57,163 bases of DNA from positions 1-57,163 of the forward strand of contig JAVBPO010000151.1 in the NCBI GenBank assembly GCA_031549565.1. The letters are read 5' to 3'. The translations under genes and the position numbers were made by a program. Numbering within the stretch: the first letter of the stretch is position 1; each line of letters begins with the position of its first letter. Source of the stretch: JAVBSX01 sp031549565 (GTDB lineage: Bacteria > Planctomycetota > Planctomycetia > Pirellulales > Thermoguttaceae). Positions 57,044 to 57,163 of this stretch are shown in pieces. The notes under the pieces are model-generated. The model was not told where the DNA came from, did not search any database, and saw only the letters and a program-made list of their open reading frames with translations.

Positions 57044-57163
57044 TTATTGACAAGCCGGGAAGGCGAGCCACTCGCGGATCGTCCAAACGTGGTCGGTCAG
57101 TCCGGCGGACATCGACGGACTGCATGGGCCCGGACGACCGCCCGGACGACGTAACGTCCGAAC
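57044..57163 (-). mobile_element. C-terminal end of a transposase-like protein, cut by the window edge
   Basis: The last 39 codons read VRTLRRPGGRPGPCSPSMSA and GLTDHVWTIREWLAFPACQ before TAA (57044-57046). The pattern P[CS]xPxMxAGLTDHVWxxxEL is the usual C-terminus of DDE-type transposases of insertion sequences. It is immediately next to the truncated dinD, so the insertion sequence probably interrupted that gene. Terminal inverted repeats cannot be assessed because only one end is in the window. Confidence 0.55.

Overview
The window looks like chromosomal DNA of a planctomycete. The marks are a carboxy-terminal fragment of a DUF1559 protein, a DUF1207 envelope protein, a GH116-type hydrolase, a sigma-70 factor with an unusual helix-turn-helix N-terminus, a Tat-exported Gfo/Idh/MocA oxidoreductase, SMP-30 and PQQ-propeller proteins, and many starts without a clear Shine-Dalgarno site. 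An H-cluster/PAS sensor protein, indolepyruvate:ferredoxin oxidoreductase alpha subunit and several ferredoxin domains suggest an anaerobic or microaerobic lifestyle. The lineage is inferred from gene families, not from a marker phylogeny.

Layout. 1-4 kb: thiol peroxidase (cut by the window edge), frr, an [FeFe]-hydrogenase-like sensor and tilS. 4-15.7 kb: a membrane protein, a PQQ-type propeller, the sigma factor, lnt, a DUF1207 protein, a clan-A glycoside hydrolase and rsgA. 15.8-21.3 kb: a GH116-like hydrolase and a cheD-cheY-cheX cluster. 21.3-30.2 kb: a SHOCT/DUF4870 membrane protein, a HEAT-repeat protein, a Tat oxidoreductase, a WYL regulator, a homocysteine methyltransferase, a TPR protein, coaB and nfeD. 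30.6-42 kb: iorA, a UroD-like protein, cstA, a BlaI/BlaR-type regulator pair with a clear operator, an epimerase and a metallophosphatase. 42-47 kb: glgB, an exported flavin reductase and a histidine kinase. 47.3-53.2 kb: a five-gene minus-strand set (SMP-30, FGGY kinase, zinc alcohol dehydrogenase, AroE-like dehydrogenase, 2-hydroxyacid dehydrogenase) that looks like a sugar-acid or polyol catabolic operon. 53.2-55.1 kb: hisC and a 2x[4Fe-4S] protein. 55.1-57.2 kb: a degraded accessory patch with a DUF1559 remnant, an excisionase-like HTH gene, 0.74 kb without genes, a 5'-truncated dinD and the end of a transposase.

The most striking feature is the intergenic DNA. Most spacers are built from repeats. 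The commonest are degenerate 7-bp tandem arrays of several unrelated units. In at least six gene pairs the array begins exactly at the upstream gene's stop codon, which serves as the first three bases of the first unit, and a second array, often inverted, runs up to the next start codon. The units often contain a stop codon, so a 7-bp period places stops in all three frames. They resemble the heptameric STRR repeats of filamentous cyanobacteria. A 115-bp element with TGTCATTCTGAG termini, a hairpin element ending in GTTAGCC/GGCTAAC and a hairpin with AAAGAGCCGCATG termini are also dispersed here. No rRNA, tRNA or CRISPR array was found.
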